A stretch of 64,000 nucleotides of DNA. Source: Mycobacterium colombiense (GTDB lineage: Bacteria > Actinomycetota > Actinomycetes > Mycobacteriales > Mycobacteriaceae). The notes beneath the pieces are model-generated. The model was not told where the DNA came from. It saw only the letters and a program-made list of their open reading frames with translations, and made no database searches. The stretch spans positions 1 through 64,000 of the forward strand of contig NZ_QMEU01000004.1 of the NCBI RefSeq assembly GCF_003284975.1, written 5' to 3'. Position numbers and translations under genes: made by a program. Of this stretch, positions 24,912 to 33,565 are shown piece by piece (within the stretch, counting starts at the first letter, position 1; every line of letters begins with the position of its first letter).

Positions 24912-26483
24912 GTGCCGGAGACGGCGTATGCAAACTGCGGTGACCTCAGCCTCGCGTACCCGGTGTTTGGTGACGGGCCGATCGACCTTGTCTTCGCTGG
25001 CTCGTTCGCCAGCCACGTCGAGCTGTACTGGGCGATGCCGGAGTTCCAGGCCTTCATGGAGCGGCTGGCGACGTTCTGCCGAGTCATCCTCTTCGATAAG
25101 GCGGGCGTCGGATTGTCGGACCCGGTGCCACAAGTGCGCACCCTGGACGATCGGGCCACCGAGATCGAGGCCGTCATGGACGCCGCGGGATTCCAGCGGG
25201 CCGCCCTGCTGGGCGTGAGCGAGGGCGGCCCGGCCGCCATGTTGTTCGCCGCGACGCGACCGGAACGGACCAGGGCGCTGATCCTCACCGGCACGGCGGC
25301 ATACCTTCCCAGCCAGGGATGGGACGACCTCGATCTTGATCCGGCGGAGTTGCGGGCACGCTGCATAGCCGAGCTCGGCGAGGAGTACACCCCGTCCGAA
25401 GAACAGATCAGCGGCTTTCAGCGTTTCGGCCGGGCTGTCTTGTCGGCGTGGGGAAGTGGCGAGGCCCTCAAATGCCTGCTGCCCTCCGTCCGGTCCTCTC
25501 GGCAACTGGGAATGCTGGAGCGGATGTGCGCGAGCCCCGGAATGGCGCGGGCCACACTTGAAGCGGCGTTCCAGATCGATGTGCGGCCGATCTTGCCGAC
25601 GCTGACCATGCCCACCTTGGTCGTGCACGCCACCCGGGACCCCGGCGTCCCGGTGCAGGCGGGACGGTACCTCACCGCACACATTCCCAACGCGCGGATG
25701 GTCGAACTCGACGGCACCGACCACGCGCCGTGGTTCACCGATCCCGACAAGATCGCCACCGAGATCGAGGAGCTTCTCACCGGCAGCCACGCCACTCCGC
25801 CGCCGTCGAATCGCGCCCTGCGCACCGTGCTGTTCACCGACATCGTTTCCTCGACCGAACGCGCGGCGGCGACCGGCGACGAGCGATGGCGCGCGATCCT
25901 GCAGCGCTTCGGCGAGATCACCGCAGAGGCCGCGCGACGATACGGCGGCACCGTGGTCAAGAGCACCGGCGACGGCTTCCTCATCACGTTCGACGCGCCC
26001 ACCCAGGGCATCCGCTGCGCCGAGAACCTGCGCGACGGTGTCGAGAGACTGGGCGTCGAGATTCGCATCGGCATCCACACTGGCGAGTGCGAACTCATGG
26101 ATACCGACATCGGTGGCATCGCCGTGCACATCGCGGCCCGGATCCTCGGTCAAGCCGGTGGTGGGGAAATCCTGGTGTCGCGCACGGTTCGTGACCTGGT
26201 GGTCGGCTCCGGGATCGGTTTCCGGGAGCGCGGTGTCGTCGAGTTGCGCGGTGTACCGGGCGAGTGGGAGCTGGTCGCCGTCGACCGCCACGGCACCGGC
26301 ATAGCGTCGCGGGAAGCGCAGTTGGCCGCGGCACCCACGCCCGGCCCACGGACCACGATGCGCCGATCGGACCGGGCGGTGGCGGTGCTGGCCCGGCGCA
26401 CCCCCTGGATCCTGCGCGGAATGGCGCGTCTGGCCCCGATCACCGACGGCGGCCAACTGGCCGCCGGAACGACGTCGCGCTGA
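24912..26483 (+). CDS. Alpha/beta-hydrolase fused to a class III nucleotide cyclase (second copy, longer tail)
   Basis: A 523-residue paralog of the protein at 781. The hydrolase domain has nucleophile Ser103 (GVSEGG) and a late His (DGTDHAPWF). The cyclase domain has metal-binding Asp310 (FTDIVSS), a second Asp in STGDGF, and GGIAVHIAARI with His406 replacing the usual Asn and Arg410 kept. It differs from the first copy in a C-terminal extension of about 65 residues ending in a basic segment (MRRSDRAVAVLARRTPWIL), which may associate with membrane. GTG start, probably leaderless. Expected to make cAMP. Confidence 0.87.
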   Translation: MPETAYANCGDLSLAYPVFGDGPIDLVFAGSFASHVELYWAMPEFQAFMERLATFCRVILFDKAGVGLSDPVPQVRTLDDRATEIEAVMDAAGFQRAALLGVSEGGPAAMLFAATRPERTRALILTGTAAYLPSQGWDDLDLDPAELRARCIAELGEEYTPSEEQISGFQRFGRAVLSAWGSGEALKCLLPSVRSSRQLGMLERMCASPGMARATLEAAFQIDVRPILPTLTMPTLVVHATRDPGVPVQAGRYLTAHIPNARMVELDGTDHAPWFTDPDKIATEIEELLTGSHATPPPSNRALRTVLFTDIVSSTERAAATGDERWRAILQRFGEITAEAARRYGGTVVKSTGDGFLITFDAPTQGIRCAENLRDGVERLGVEIRIGIHTGECELMDTDIGGIAVHIAARILGQAGGGEILVSRTVRDLVVGSGIGFRERGVVELRGVPGEWELVAVDRHGTGIASREAQLAAAPTPGPRTTMRRSDRAVAVLARRTPWILRGMARLAPITDGGQLAAGTTSR

Positions 26484-26515
26484 CAGCCGCGCGACGATGC
26501 GGTTGACTAAGCCTC

Positions 26516-27343
26516 ATGGGTTTCGGTGTGCTGACTTTCGTTACCGACGACGGCATTGGTCCCGTCGATCTGGGCAAGGCGCTCGAGCAGCGTGGGTTTG
26601 AATCGCTCTTCCTCGCCGAGCATTCGCACATCCCGGTCGACGCGAAGACCCCGTACCCGAGCGGTGGGCCGATCCCGCCGAAGTACTACCGCACGCTGGA
26701 TCCGTTCGTGGCGCTGACCGCCGCGGCGGTCGCCACCGAACGACTCGTTGTGGGCACCGGCATCGCGCTGGTGCCCCAGCGCGACCCGATCCACGCGGCC
26801 AAAGAGGTGGCATCGCTCGATCTGGTGTCGCAGGGCCGGTTTCGGTTCGGTGTGGGCGTCGGCTGGTTGCGTGAGGAAATCGCCAATCACGGTGTGGATC
26901 CCGCGGTCCGCGGACGTGTGGTGGACGAGCGGCTCGAAGCGATGATGGAGATCTGGACACACGAAAAGGCGGAATTCCACGGCGAATTCGTGAACTTCGA
27001 CCCGATCTACAGCTGGCCCAAGCCGGTGCAGCGGCCCTATCCGCCGCTTTATCTTGGCGGAGGGCCGGCGGGCTTCAAGCGCATCGCGCGGCTGAACGCC
27101 GGGTGGCTGTCGATGACACCATCGGCGAAGGAGCTGTCGGCTCCGCTCGAGCAGCTGCGCGAGGTGGCCGGCCAGGACGTGTCGGTGATCCACTTCCATG
27201 GTGGCGAAGCGACGGCGAAGAACCTTGAGGCTTATCTCGATCTGGGATTGACACACCTGTTGGTGGACCTGCCGACGGAGCCTCGCGATCAGACGCTGCA
27301 ACGCCTGGACGGGCTGCAGGCCGAGCTCGCCAGGTTATCGTAA
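26516..27343 (+). CDS. LLM-class F420-dependent oxidoreductase
   Basis: A 275-residue luciferase-like TIM-barrel enzyme. ALEQRGFESLFLAEHSHIP, LDPFVALTAAAVATERLVVGTGIALVPQRDP, ASLDLVSQGRFRFGVGVGW and PYPPLYLGGG are the standard blocks of mycobacterial LLM F420-dependent oxidoreductases; the GVGVGW segment contacts the F420 phosphate. It transfers hydride between F420 and an unknown substrate. The ATG at 26516 lies just after TAAGCC, so the message may be leaderless. It converges with selO; the stops are three bases apart. Confidence 0.87.
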   Translation: MGFGVLTFVTDDGIGPVDLGKALEQRGFESLFLAEHSHIPVDAKTPYPSGGPIPPKYYRTLDPFVALTAAAVATERLVVGTGIALVPQRDPIHAAKEVASLDLVSQGRFRFGVGVGWLREEIANHGVDPAVRGRVVDERLEAMMEIWTHEKAEFHGEFVNFDPIYSWPKPVQRPYPPLYLGGGPAGFKRIARLNAGWLSMTPSAKELSAPLEQLREVAGQDVSVIHFHGGEATAKNLEAYLDLGLTHLLVDLPTEPRDQTLQRLDGLQAELARLS

Positions 27344-27345
27344 AC

Positions 27346-28821
27346 TCAAGTCCCGCAAAAGGTTTGGTACTTTCCGAAGTCCTCGGGGGCCGGGGTGGCG
27401 TAGCGTTCCAGACCCGGCCGTTCGGCATAGGGCTGCGTCACCGCTGCGAGCAGTTGTTCCAACGGGCCGAGCTCGCCGGCCGTCGCGGCGGCCAGCGCCT
27501 CCTCGACCAGGTGGTTGCGCGGAATGTAGATCGGGTTCGTGCGATCCATCGCATCGGCGTCGGGACCCAGCGCCCGCCACCGCGTCAGCCAGGCGTCGAA
27601 ACCGGCGAGGTCGGCGAACAACCCGCGGACGGGTTCGGCGCCCGACTTGGCGTCTGTGCGCGCGGCGTCACTGAGCCGGCGGAAGAACGAGGTGTAGTCG
27701 ACGTGATTCTGCTTGAGCAGCAGGAGCAATTCCTCCACCAAGACCGTGGCGAATTCGGCGTCGATGGCGGCGGGCAAGCCGAGCTTGGCGCGCATCCCGG
27801 AGGACCACACCGCGTCGTAGCGGGTTTGGAAGATCCCGAACGACCGCTCGGCGAGCGCGATCGCCTGCTCGGTGTTGTCCGAGAACAGTGGCAGCAGCGT
27901 CTCGGCGAACCGGGCGAGGTTCCATCCGGCGATCACGGGTTGATTGCCGTAGGCATAGCGGCCCCAGAAGTCGATCGAACTGAAGACTGTATCGGGGTCG
28001 TAGGCCTCCATGAAGGCGCACGGTCCGTAGTCGATCGTTTCGCCGGAGATGGTCGTGTTGTCGGTGTTCATCACCCCGTGGACGAACCCGATCAGCATCC
28101 ATTGGGCGATCAGCGATGCCTGGACGGCGACCACGGCTTCGAACAGGGCGAGGTAGGGATTCTCGGCCTCGGCGGCAGCGGGGTGGTGGCGGGCGATCGC
28201 ATGGTCGGCGAGGCGGCGCAGCAGGTCGTAATTGCCGGTGGACGCGGCGAATTGGAAGCTGCCGACGCGCAGATGGCTGCTTGCCACCCGGGTGAGCACC
28301 GCCCCCGGCAGCGTCTCTTCGCGATGGACCGGACGCCCGGTAGCCACCACCGCCAACGACCGCGTCGTCGGCACGCCGAGCGCATGCATCGCCTCGCTGA
28401 CGATGTATTCGCGCAGCATCGGCCCCACCGCGGCCAGCCCGTCACCGCCACGAGCGAACGGGGTGGCACCGGAGCCCTTGAGGTGGACATCGCGCAGCCG
28501 TCCGTCGCGGTCGAACAATTCGCCGAGCAACAGCGCACGCCCGTCGCCCAACCGCGGAACAAAGCCGCCGAACTGATGCCCGGCGTAGGCCTGGGCTACC
28601 GGAGTGGCGCCGTCGGCCACCAGGTTGCCCACCATAAAGCGCAGCCCTTCCGGACCGCGCAGCCAGCCGGCGTCGAGGCCCAGCGCCGCGGCGAGCGGCT
28701 CATTGAGCACCAGCAGCCGCAGCTCGGGGAACGTCTCTGCCTGCCAGCGGACCGCCATCTCCGGCAGCTCGCGTAAGAACCGATCCTGAAGGGCGACGGT
28801 GGTATCCGGGGCAACGCTCAT
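27346..28821 (-). CDS. selO: SelO/YdiU protein AMPylase
   Basis: A 491-residue pseudokinase-fold protein that AMPylates other proteins. Family marks: [21 protein letters not shown], nucleotide-binding Lys115 in [29 protein letters not shown]-like segment near 190, and the metal-binding [20 protein letters not shown]. The C-terminus carries a Cys three residues from the end (CGT), the position of the selenocysteine in animal SelO and of a redox-active Cys in bacterial forms. It links protein modification to oxidative stress. Start ATG at 28821; it stands alone on its strand, facing the LLM enzyme. Confidence 0.92.
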   Translation of the reverse strand: MSVAPDTTVALQDRFLRELPEMAVRWQAETFPELRLLVLNEPLAAALGLDAGWLRGPEGLRFMVGNLVADGATPVAQAYAGHQFGGFVPRLGDGRALLLGELFDRDGRLRDVHLKGSGATPFARGGDGLAAVGPMLREYIVSEAMHALGVPTTRSLAVVATGRPVHREETLPGAVLTRVASSHLRVGSFQFAASTGNYDLLRRLADHAIARHHPAAAEAENPYLALFEAVVAVQASLIAQWMLIGFVHGVMNTDNTTISGETIDYGPCAFMEAYDPDTVFSSIDFWGRYAYGNQPVIAGWNLARFAETLLPLFSDNTEQAIALAERSFGIFQTRYDAVWSSGMRAKLGLPAAIDAEFATVLVEELLLLLKQNHVDYTSFFRRLSDAARTDAKSGAEPVRGLFADLAGFDAWLTRWRALGPDADAMDRTNPIYIPRNHLVEEALAAATAGELGPLEQLLAAVTQPYAERPGLERYATPAPEDFGKYQTFCGT

Positions 28822-28850
28822 CTCATCGAGCCTACGGAAACCCGGGTGCG

Positions 28851-29417
28851 CTATCCGAGCGCTTTCCCGATCAGGTCACGGGCGCGGTCGAGCATGGACG
28901 CGAACGGCCCGAGCGCGAAGTTGAGCTTCGCCGACTCCACGCCGGGGTGCGGACGCGTCGGGGCGATGGCCTCGGCCGCGCGGACCGCCGCGCCCATCCG
29001 CTTGAGATCGTCGGGGTCCACTTCGCGTTCCAGCACGGGGAATTCGTCGTTCTCCTCCTGCCGGGCGTGCTCGAGTACGGCCTCGCGCAGCTTGCGGAGT
29101 TCGTCGATGAATTCCTGGGAGGTGATATCGAGCTTCTCCACTTGCGAGAGCAGCTCCTTGGCTTCGTGCTCTTCTTTGAGACGGGCATCGACGATGGCGT
29201 CGCCGGCGTCGTCCTCCCGCCGCACCCGCGGATGCACGACCATTTCCTCGGCCGTTTCGTGGACGGCCAGCAACTGGCGCAAGGTGGCAAACGGCTCTTC
29301 ACGAGCCTTCGGGTCCGTGGCGTGCAGCACCTGATCGAACATGTCCTCGATGAGGTTGTGCTGGGCTTTCAGGAACGCGACGACTTCGTCGGGTGACTGA
29401 ATGATCATCTCGGCCAT
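28851..29417 (-). CDS. Hemerythrin-domain protein
   Basis: A 188-residue protein with a hemerythrin HHE four-helix bundle. Likely di-iron ligands are His20, His53 with Glu57, His84, His117 and Glu121/122 ([43 protein letters not shown]). These cytoplasmic proteins bind O2, NO or peroxide and often belong to stress responses. The ATG at 29417 has AGGAGGT at ideal distance. A good SigF-type promoter lies about 60 bases upstream, so stress or stationary-phase expression is predicted. The C-terminal 45 residues are a helical extension. Confidence 0.87.
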   Translation of the reverse strand: MAEMIIQSPDEVVAFLKAQHNLIEDMFDQVLHATDPKAREEPFATLRQLLAVHETAEEMVVHPRVRREDDAGDAIVDARLKEEHEAKELLSQVEKLDITSQEFIDELRKLREAVLEHARQEENDEFPVLEREVDPDDLKRMGAAVRAAEAIAPTRPHPGVESAKLNFALGPFASMLDRARDLIGKALG

Positions 29418-29482
29418 CGTCGTACCTCCTGTGCTGGAGAATGGGAAACGCACGTTGGGCTGTGTGCGGCTTGATCGAGGGC

Positions 29483-29508
29483 ATACCCGCTGCACAAACC
29501 GCCAAACG
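29483..29508 (-). promoter_or_regulatory. SigF-type promoter for the hemerythrin gene (CGTTT-N15-GGGTAT)
   Basis: On the minus strand CGTTT (29508-29504), 15 bases, then GGGTAT (29488-29483). One mismatch from the SigF consensus in the -35 and none in the -10. Correctly oriented, about 60 bases upstream of the hemerythrin ATG. Confidence 0.55.
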
Positions 29509-29653
29509 GCGCCTCACCGTGCGCGACGGGCACCGGCGCTCGGCCGTCAGCTGAATTAGCTTGCGGCACGGGTCGTTTGGACGCCAGTGTGCGGGTCCCC
29601 AGATCCCCGTCAGCCGCGCGGGCGTCCGACGGGGATCTAGGGAGCGCGTGTGG

Positions 29654-29926
29654 TCAGACGCCGCGGTCGCGGGTGGTGGCCGGCCCGACGCCGGTGCCGG
29701 CGGGCGTGTCCTTACGGCGCATCAGTCCGGCGAGTCCGCCCAGGCCCAGGAGACCAACCAGGCCCCACAGCCCGGTCTTGTCGCTGTGCTGGTCGTTGTT
29801 GTTGTTGCTGTCCGCCAACGTCGTCGTGGTAGCCGAGGGCGCCGGAGCACTGGAGGCGTTGGCGACACCCGCGCCACCGAACAACAGCGCCCCGGTGGCG
29901 GAAACGATTGCAATGGTCTTACGCAT
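29654..29926 (-). CDS. Small exported WGxxGxxG-type protein
   Basis: A 90-residue protein with a signal peptide (MRKTIAIVSATGALLFGGAGVANA), a Ser/Thr/Asn/Asp-rich middle (TTTTLADSNNNNDQHSD), then one hydrophobic helix WGLVGLLGLGGLAGLMRRKD. A Trp-Gly helix with repeated Gly, followed by Arg-Arg, resembles the WGxxGxxG family of small exported proteins, in which the helix plus basic stop acts like a C-terminal surface-sorting or membrane anchor. The tail after it is unusually long and polar. The ATG at 29926 follows AGGAGT. Function unknown. Confidence 0.65.
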   Translation of the reverse strand: MRKTIAIVSATGALLFGGAGVANASSAPAPSATTTTLADSNNNNDQHSDKTGLWGLVGLLGLGGLAGLMRRKDTPAGTGVGPATTRDRGV

Positions 29927-30266
29927 TTCTACTCCTAGTGAGTTTGCTGATCGAGCCGAAAAGGCTGACCAACATGCATTTCGGGACCAGGATGCTCTAG
30001 TCTCCGCATGACGCGACGCACGACCAATGGCCGCAACGCAGCGAGGGATGGTCTACCCCGGCCAACCGCGCCGAAACCCGGCGCAGGACTTCTTTCGTTT
30101 GCTGGCCACCGTCGCAGCGACTGGCGGGCCGGTCGGACGTCAACCAAAAAAGCGAGATGTGTCACACGTCCGCCGCCGATGTTGAGCGCCCCCGGCGAAT
30201 GGGTAGCCGCAGAAACAAGGCGCTCTCGTGCCGATCCAAGCAATCAACGCAGGAGGCGAAATCTTC
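29927..30266. other. Intergenic region between divergent small exported protein and ferritin-like genes
   Basis: 340 bases, no gene seen. It holds the AGGAGT ribosome site of the leftward gene, a possible SigF-type promoter at 30181-30206 and the AGGAGG site of the rightward gene. Confidence 0.5.
30181..30206 (+). promoter_or_regulatory. Weak SigF-like promoter (GTTG-N16-GGGTAG)
   Basis: GTTG at 30181-30184 and GGGTAG at 30201-30206 with a 16-base spacer; one mismatch in each half against GTTT/GGGTAT. About 60 bases upstream of the ferritin-like gene. Confidence 0.3.
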
Positions 30267-31229
30267 ATGACTTCATCGGACAAGACCACAGTGCTGGCGC
30301 AGCTGCGCGCACTGCACCAGCTGACCAACACCGAAATTCAGGTCGCCGAAACCCGCATCGCGCAGGCACGCACCGAGGCGGTCCAACGCGAACTGACGCA
30401 GAACGCTTCGAATGGGCGTGAGCGGTCGGAGGCCATCGAAAAGGCGATCCGGGACCTCGGCGGCGTCCCCGACGTGGTCGGTCCCTTCCTGGGCCGCGCC
30501 GCTGCGGCGGTCAAGGCCTTGACCGAGCAGGCCCAACCGTTCGACGAGGCGCTTTTGGGCGATCTGGCGCTGGAAAACCAGCTGCTGGACCGTTCTCGCT
30601 ACCTCAAGGCGCTGGCCGTCGCCGCCGAACTCCCCGACATCGAAAGCCTGGCGACGCGACTGATCACGGCGCACTCGGCCACCGTCGCCTGGCTGACGAC
30701 CGTGCTTGCCGAGGACGCCCTCGGCGGCCCGGCCGCGCTGCGACGCACGCCGTTGCAGGCGGCGACCGGTACCGCGGTGAAACTGTTCAACCTGCCCGTG
30801 GAATGGTCGACCCGCGGAATCGATCGCGCCGCCGACGCGCTGCGTTCCGCGCGGCCGGCGATCAACGACCTGGTGGGCAGGGGCGCCCACGCCGGTGATG
30901 TGGCGACGAAAGCGCTCGCCGCGTCGCGCAACGCCGCGCTCGAGGCGGCCGAAAAGGTCACTCGCAACGAGGGGGCCCGGCAGACCGCAGACGCATTGCA
31001 TTCGGCCCGCGCCGCAGTGGGTGTCCTCGACGCCGATGAGCTGCCCATCGCCGACTACGACGAGCTCAACGTCAACGAGGCGGCGGCCGCGGTCAAGGAG
31101 CTCACCAGCGCGAGTGACGTTCGGGCAATCATCGCCTACGAGGAGGCGAACAAGAATCGCCAGCGGGTCGTCTCAGCTGCCCAAACGCGTATCGCCGCGA
31201 TCGCGCAAGAGGTCGTCGGCATCAATTAG
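30267..31229 (+). CDS. Ferritin-like/helical stress protein, 320 residues
   Basis: An almost wholly helical protein. Residues about 1-150 (VLAQLRALHQLTNTEIQVAETRIAQARTEAV ... LALENQLLDRSRYLKALAVAAELPDIESLATRLITAHSATVAWLTTVLAE) resemble mycobacterial ferritin-like domain proteins, though a complete di-iron ligand set is not obvious. The C-terminus has a distinct module, LPIADYDELNVNEAAAAVKELTSASDVRAIIAYEEANKNR, seen in other actinobacterial proteins. The ATG at 30267 has AGGAGG ten bases upstream; an in-frame start at 30228 is unsupported. Probably cytoplasmic or granule/lipid-associated; function unknown. Confidence 0.68.
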   Translation: MTSSDKTTVLAQLRALHQLTNTEIQVAETRIAQARTEAVQRELTQNASNGRERSEAIEKAIRDLGGVPDVVGPFLGRAAAAVKALTEQAQPFDEALLGDLALENQLLDRSRYLKALAVAAELPDIESLATRLITAHSATVAWLTTVLAEDALGGPAALRRTPLQAATGTAVKLFNLPVEWSTRGIDRAADALRSARPAINDLVGRGAHAGDVATKALAASRNAALEAAEKVTRNEGARQTADALHSARAAVGVLDADELPIADYDELNVNEAAAAVKELTSASDVRAIIAYEEANKNRQRVVSAAQTRIAAIAQEVVGIN

Positions 31230-31298
31230 TTCGCACAGGCGCGGCCGCCCGGCCCGAGCTCTCACTCGGTCGGGCGGCCGAGCCGTATGCGATATCGC

Positions 31299-31310
31299 TA
31301 CGGTTGGGGA
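31299..31310 (+). promoter_or_regulatory. Leaderless-type -10 (TACGGT) of the citE-like gene
   Basis: TACGGT at 31299-31304, six bases before the ATG at 31311. Confidence 0.38.
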
Positions 31311-32234
31311 ATGTACGAGCAGGTCAACAGCAGCGCGCCGGAGTCCGACGACGTCATCGGTTTCCGCATCGACCCCGTTCTGGCCCGGAGTTGGCTGCTG
31401 GTCAACGGTGCGCACGACGACCGGTTTCAGGCCGCGGCGCACTCGCGCGCCGACATCGTCGTGCTCGACATCGAGGACGCCGTGGCCCCCAAGGACAAGC
31501 ACGCCGCCCGTGAGAACGTGGTGCGTTGGCTTAACGCCGGGAACACCGACTGGGTCCGCATCAACGGTTTTGGCACCCCGTGGTGGGCGGACGACCTCGC
31601 CGCCCTGGCTACCACTCCGGTCGGCGGCGTGATGCTGGCGATGGTCGAGTCGGTGGACCACGTCACCGAGACCGCGCAACGGTTGCCCAACGTGCCGATC
31701 GTCGCGCTGGTGGAAACGGCCCGCGGCCTGGAGCGCATCACGGAGATCGCTGCGGCGAAGGGCACTTTCCGGCTCGCCTTCGGCATCGGCGATTTCCGCC
31801 GTGACACCGGTTTCGGGGAAGACCCGGGCACGTTGGCGTATGCCCGGTCGCGATTCACGATCGCGGCCAAGGCGGCCAGCCTGCCCAGCGCCATCGACGG
31901 GCCCACGATCGGTTCCAATGCTTTGAAGTTGATCGAGGCCACGGCCGTTTCCGTGGAATTCGGGATGACCGGCAAGATCTGCCTGACCCCGGACCAATGC
32001 GCCGTGGTGAACGAGGGCCTGTCACCCTCGCACGACGAAATCTCGTGGGCTAAAGAGTTTTTCGCTGAGTTCGAGCGTGACGGGGGAGAGATCCGCAACG
32101 GTTCCGACCTGCCGCGCATCGCCCGGGCGACCAAGATTCTCGAGCTCGCCCGGGCGTACGGCATCGAATCGTCGGAATTCGACGACGAAGAACGCGACCA
32201 TTCACCCGCGCCGTCGGACACCTATCACTACTGA
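31311..32234 (+). CDS. HpcH/HpaI aldolase / citrate lyase beta-like protein (CitE family)
   Basis: A 307-residue TIM-barrel C-C lyase. ARSWLLVNGAHDDRFQAAAHSRADIVVLDIEDAVAPKDKHAARENV is the CitE-like active-site start (Asp/Glu for Mg2+), with Glu in ALVETARGLERI and the Asp-rich GIGDFRRDTG later. CitE-like proteins of mycobacteria act on malyl- or citramalyl-CoA-type thioesters; no citrate lyase alpha or gamma gene is near, so citrate itself is unlikely. The ATG at 31311 fits a leaderless message; a start at 31287 has no support. Convergent with the DUF222 gene, and corresponding by position to M. tuberculosis Rv3075c (from memory). Confidence 0.82.
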   Translation: MYEQVNSSAPESDDVIGFRIDPVLARSWLLVNGAHDDRFQAAAHSRADIVVLDIEDAVAPKDKHAARENVVRWLNAGNTDWVRINGFGTPWWADDLAALATTPVGGVMLAMVESVDHVTETAQRLPNVPIVALVETARGLERITEIAAAKGTFRLAFGIGDFRRDTGFGEDPGTLAYARSRFTIAAKAASLPSAIDGPTIGSNALKLIEATAVSVEFGMTGKICLTPDQCAVVNEGLSPSHDEISWAKEFFAEFERDGGEIRNGSDLPRIARATKILELARAYGIESSEFDDEERDHSPAPSDTYHY

Positions 32235-32238
32235 AGCG

Positions 32239-33513
32239 TTAGGCGGCGTGTCGCGCGAGCGCGACACCGACGCGGATCTCCAGCCTGCTGACGGTGATCG
32301 TGGGCCCGCGCGGCGGAGCCGTCGACCGGTAGGTTTTGCCGGTAGGAGTCGTGAAAAACGCGGTATGCGTGTGGTTTTCGTCAACACCGGCGCTGACCGC
32401 CCACCCCGCGTTCTCCTTGACGTAGTTGCAGCGCTCGCACAGGCCCAGGCCGTTGTCTGCGGTCGTGAGGCCGCCGTCGACCCACGGCTGCGCGTGGTCG
32501 CGGTGCCGGATCGGCGCGTCGCAGTAGGGAGTGCGGCAGCGTTGATCGCGCAGCCCGACGAATGCGGCGAGGGCGCGCGGGAAAAGTCGTGCCCGTGATT
32601 CCATGGCCACCAGTGCCCCCGCTCGGGGATGCGTGTAGAGCCTGCGCAGAGTCGCTCGTGAGCGGTCGTCGGTGGCGGCCTGTGCGACCATGCCCCGCGC
32701 GACCGTGGCGGGAATGGGTCCGTAGCCGCAGACGTCGGCCGGCGCATTGCCGCCGCCGAGCAGCGTTTCGTCGGACAGCACCAGGTTGACCGCGATCGGG
32801 GTCGGGACCGTCGCGCTGCGCCCGGTGATCCTTTCCACCAGCGTGTCCGCCATCACCTGCCCGCGCGACCGCCCGTCGCCGCGGGTATCCGCTTCGCGGC
32901 GCAGCGCCGCATAAACCGAAACCCCTTGGGCCACCGGCAGTAACGCGGTGAGATAGGTCATCGTGTCGGGCGCCGGCCGAATGGTGACCGTCCGGTCGTT
33001 CTCCGCCTTGGCCGCCCGCTCGACGACGGCGTGCGGATCGAGCCGGTAGGCGATCGCCTTCGCGGTCGCGGCCACGCGCGCATCGCCCATGCCGGTCAGC
33101 CTGGTCGGGTCGGCGCACATCTCCGCGTCCAGGGTGCGGCGGTCCTCGACGTCGAGGCATGCGCTTTCCCGCACGATCAGCGTGGCCCGCCACTCGGACA
33201 AGACGCCACATTCCAGCGCCGCCAGGGTGTGCGGCATCTCGTACACCAGAGCCTTGGCGAAGCCCAGATGCCGGCCGCCCCGCGCGGGTGCGTCCCGTCG
33301 CGCCAGAGCGACCTCGCCGGCCACGCCGCGTCCGCGGCGCGCCGCGGGCACCCCGGCGGCCGCCTCGGTGGCCCGACGCGTCGCGTCCAGGGCCGCGGCT
33401 GCGCGGGCCTGGCCCGCGGCGGCGGCGCTTTTGAGCGTCTCCAGCTCGGCGATGCGCTCGATCAGCGCCGACTCGTCGGCTGCCGGGTCGACCTCGGCCA
33501 AGAATTCGAACAT
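32239..33513 (-). CDS. DUF222 / 13E12-repeat family protein with HNH nuclease domain
   Basis: A 424-residue protein of the REP13E12 family. The N-terminal two thirds is the helical DUF222 domain (LETLKSAAAAGQARAAAALDATRRA ... EMPHTLAALECGVLSEWRATLIVRESA). The C-terminal part is an HNH domain: CRTPYCDAPIRHRDHAQPWVDGGLTTADNGLGLCERCNYVKE, with both Cys pairs and the catalytic His region intact. These proteins are abundant in mycobacteria, SOS-induced and of unclear function. The ATG at 33513 sits inside a LexA box and directly after a perfect TATAAT, so the message is predicted to be leaderless and damage-inducible. Confidence 0.88.
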   Translation of the reverse strand: MFEFLAEVDPAADESALIERIAELETLKSAAAAGQARAAAALDATRRATEAAAGVPAARRGRGVAGEVALARRDAPARGGRHLGFAKALVYEMPHTLAALECGVLSEWRATLIVRESACLDVEDRRTLDAEMCADPTRLTGMGDARVAATAKAIAYRLDPHAVVERAAKAENDRTVTIRPAPDTMTYLTALLPVAQGVSVYAALRREADTRGDGRSRGQVMADTLVERITGRSATVPTPIAVNLVLSDETLLGGGNAPADVCGYGPIPATVARGMVAQAATDDRSRATLRRLYTHPRAGALVAMESRARLFPRALAAFVGLRDQRCRTPYCDAPIRHRDHAQPWVDGGLTTADNGLGLCERCNYVKENAGWAVSAGVDENHTHTAFFTTPTGKTYRSTAPPRGPTITVSRLEIRVGVALARHAA

Positions 33514-33526
33514 ACATTCGATTATA
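33506..33526 (-). promoter_or_regulatory. LexA/SOS box overlapping a consensus -10 and the DUF222 start codon
   Basis: TCGAAC-ATAC-ATTCGA at 33506-33521 matches the mycobacterial SOS box TCGAAC-N4-GTTCGA with one mismatch. It covers the start codon (33511-33513). On the minus strand TATAAT occupies 33526-33521, seven bases before the ATG, the spacing of a leaderless start. LexA bound here would block both the -10 and the transcription start. Confidence 0.78.
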
Positions 33527-33553
33527 AACGGCCCACCGACAAGCGCCCATCGC

Positions 33554-33565
33554 TACGCTGAACGG
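33554..33565 (+). promoter_or_regulatory. Leaderless-type -10 (TACGCT) of the DUF488 gene
   Basis: TACGCT at 33554-33559 lies six bases before the ATG at 33566, within the 52-base gap shared with the divergent DUF222 gene. Confidence 0.42.

Noticed and set aside
24864-26456. 530-codon minus-strand frame opposite the second hydrolase-cyclase
   Set aside because: Antisense shadow of a gene with clear catalytic motifs; no recognisable protein features.
27364-28776. 470-codon plus-strand frame inside selO
   Set aside because: Mirror of the SelO frame, with Gly/Arg/His-biased composition.
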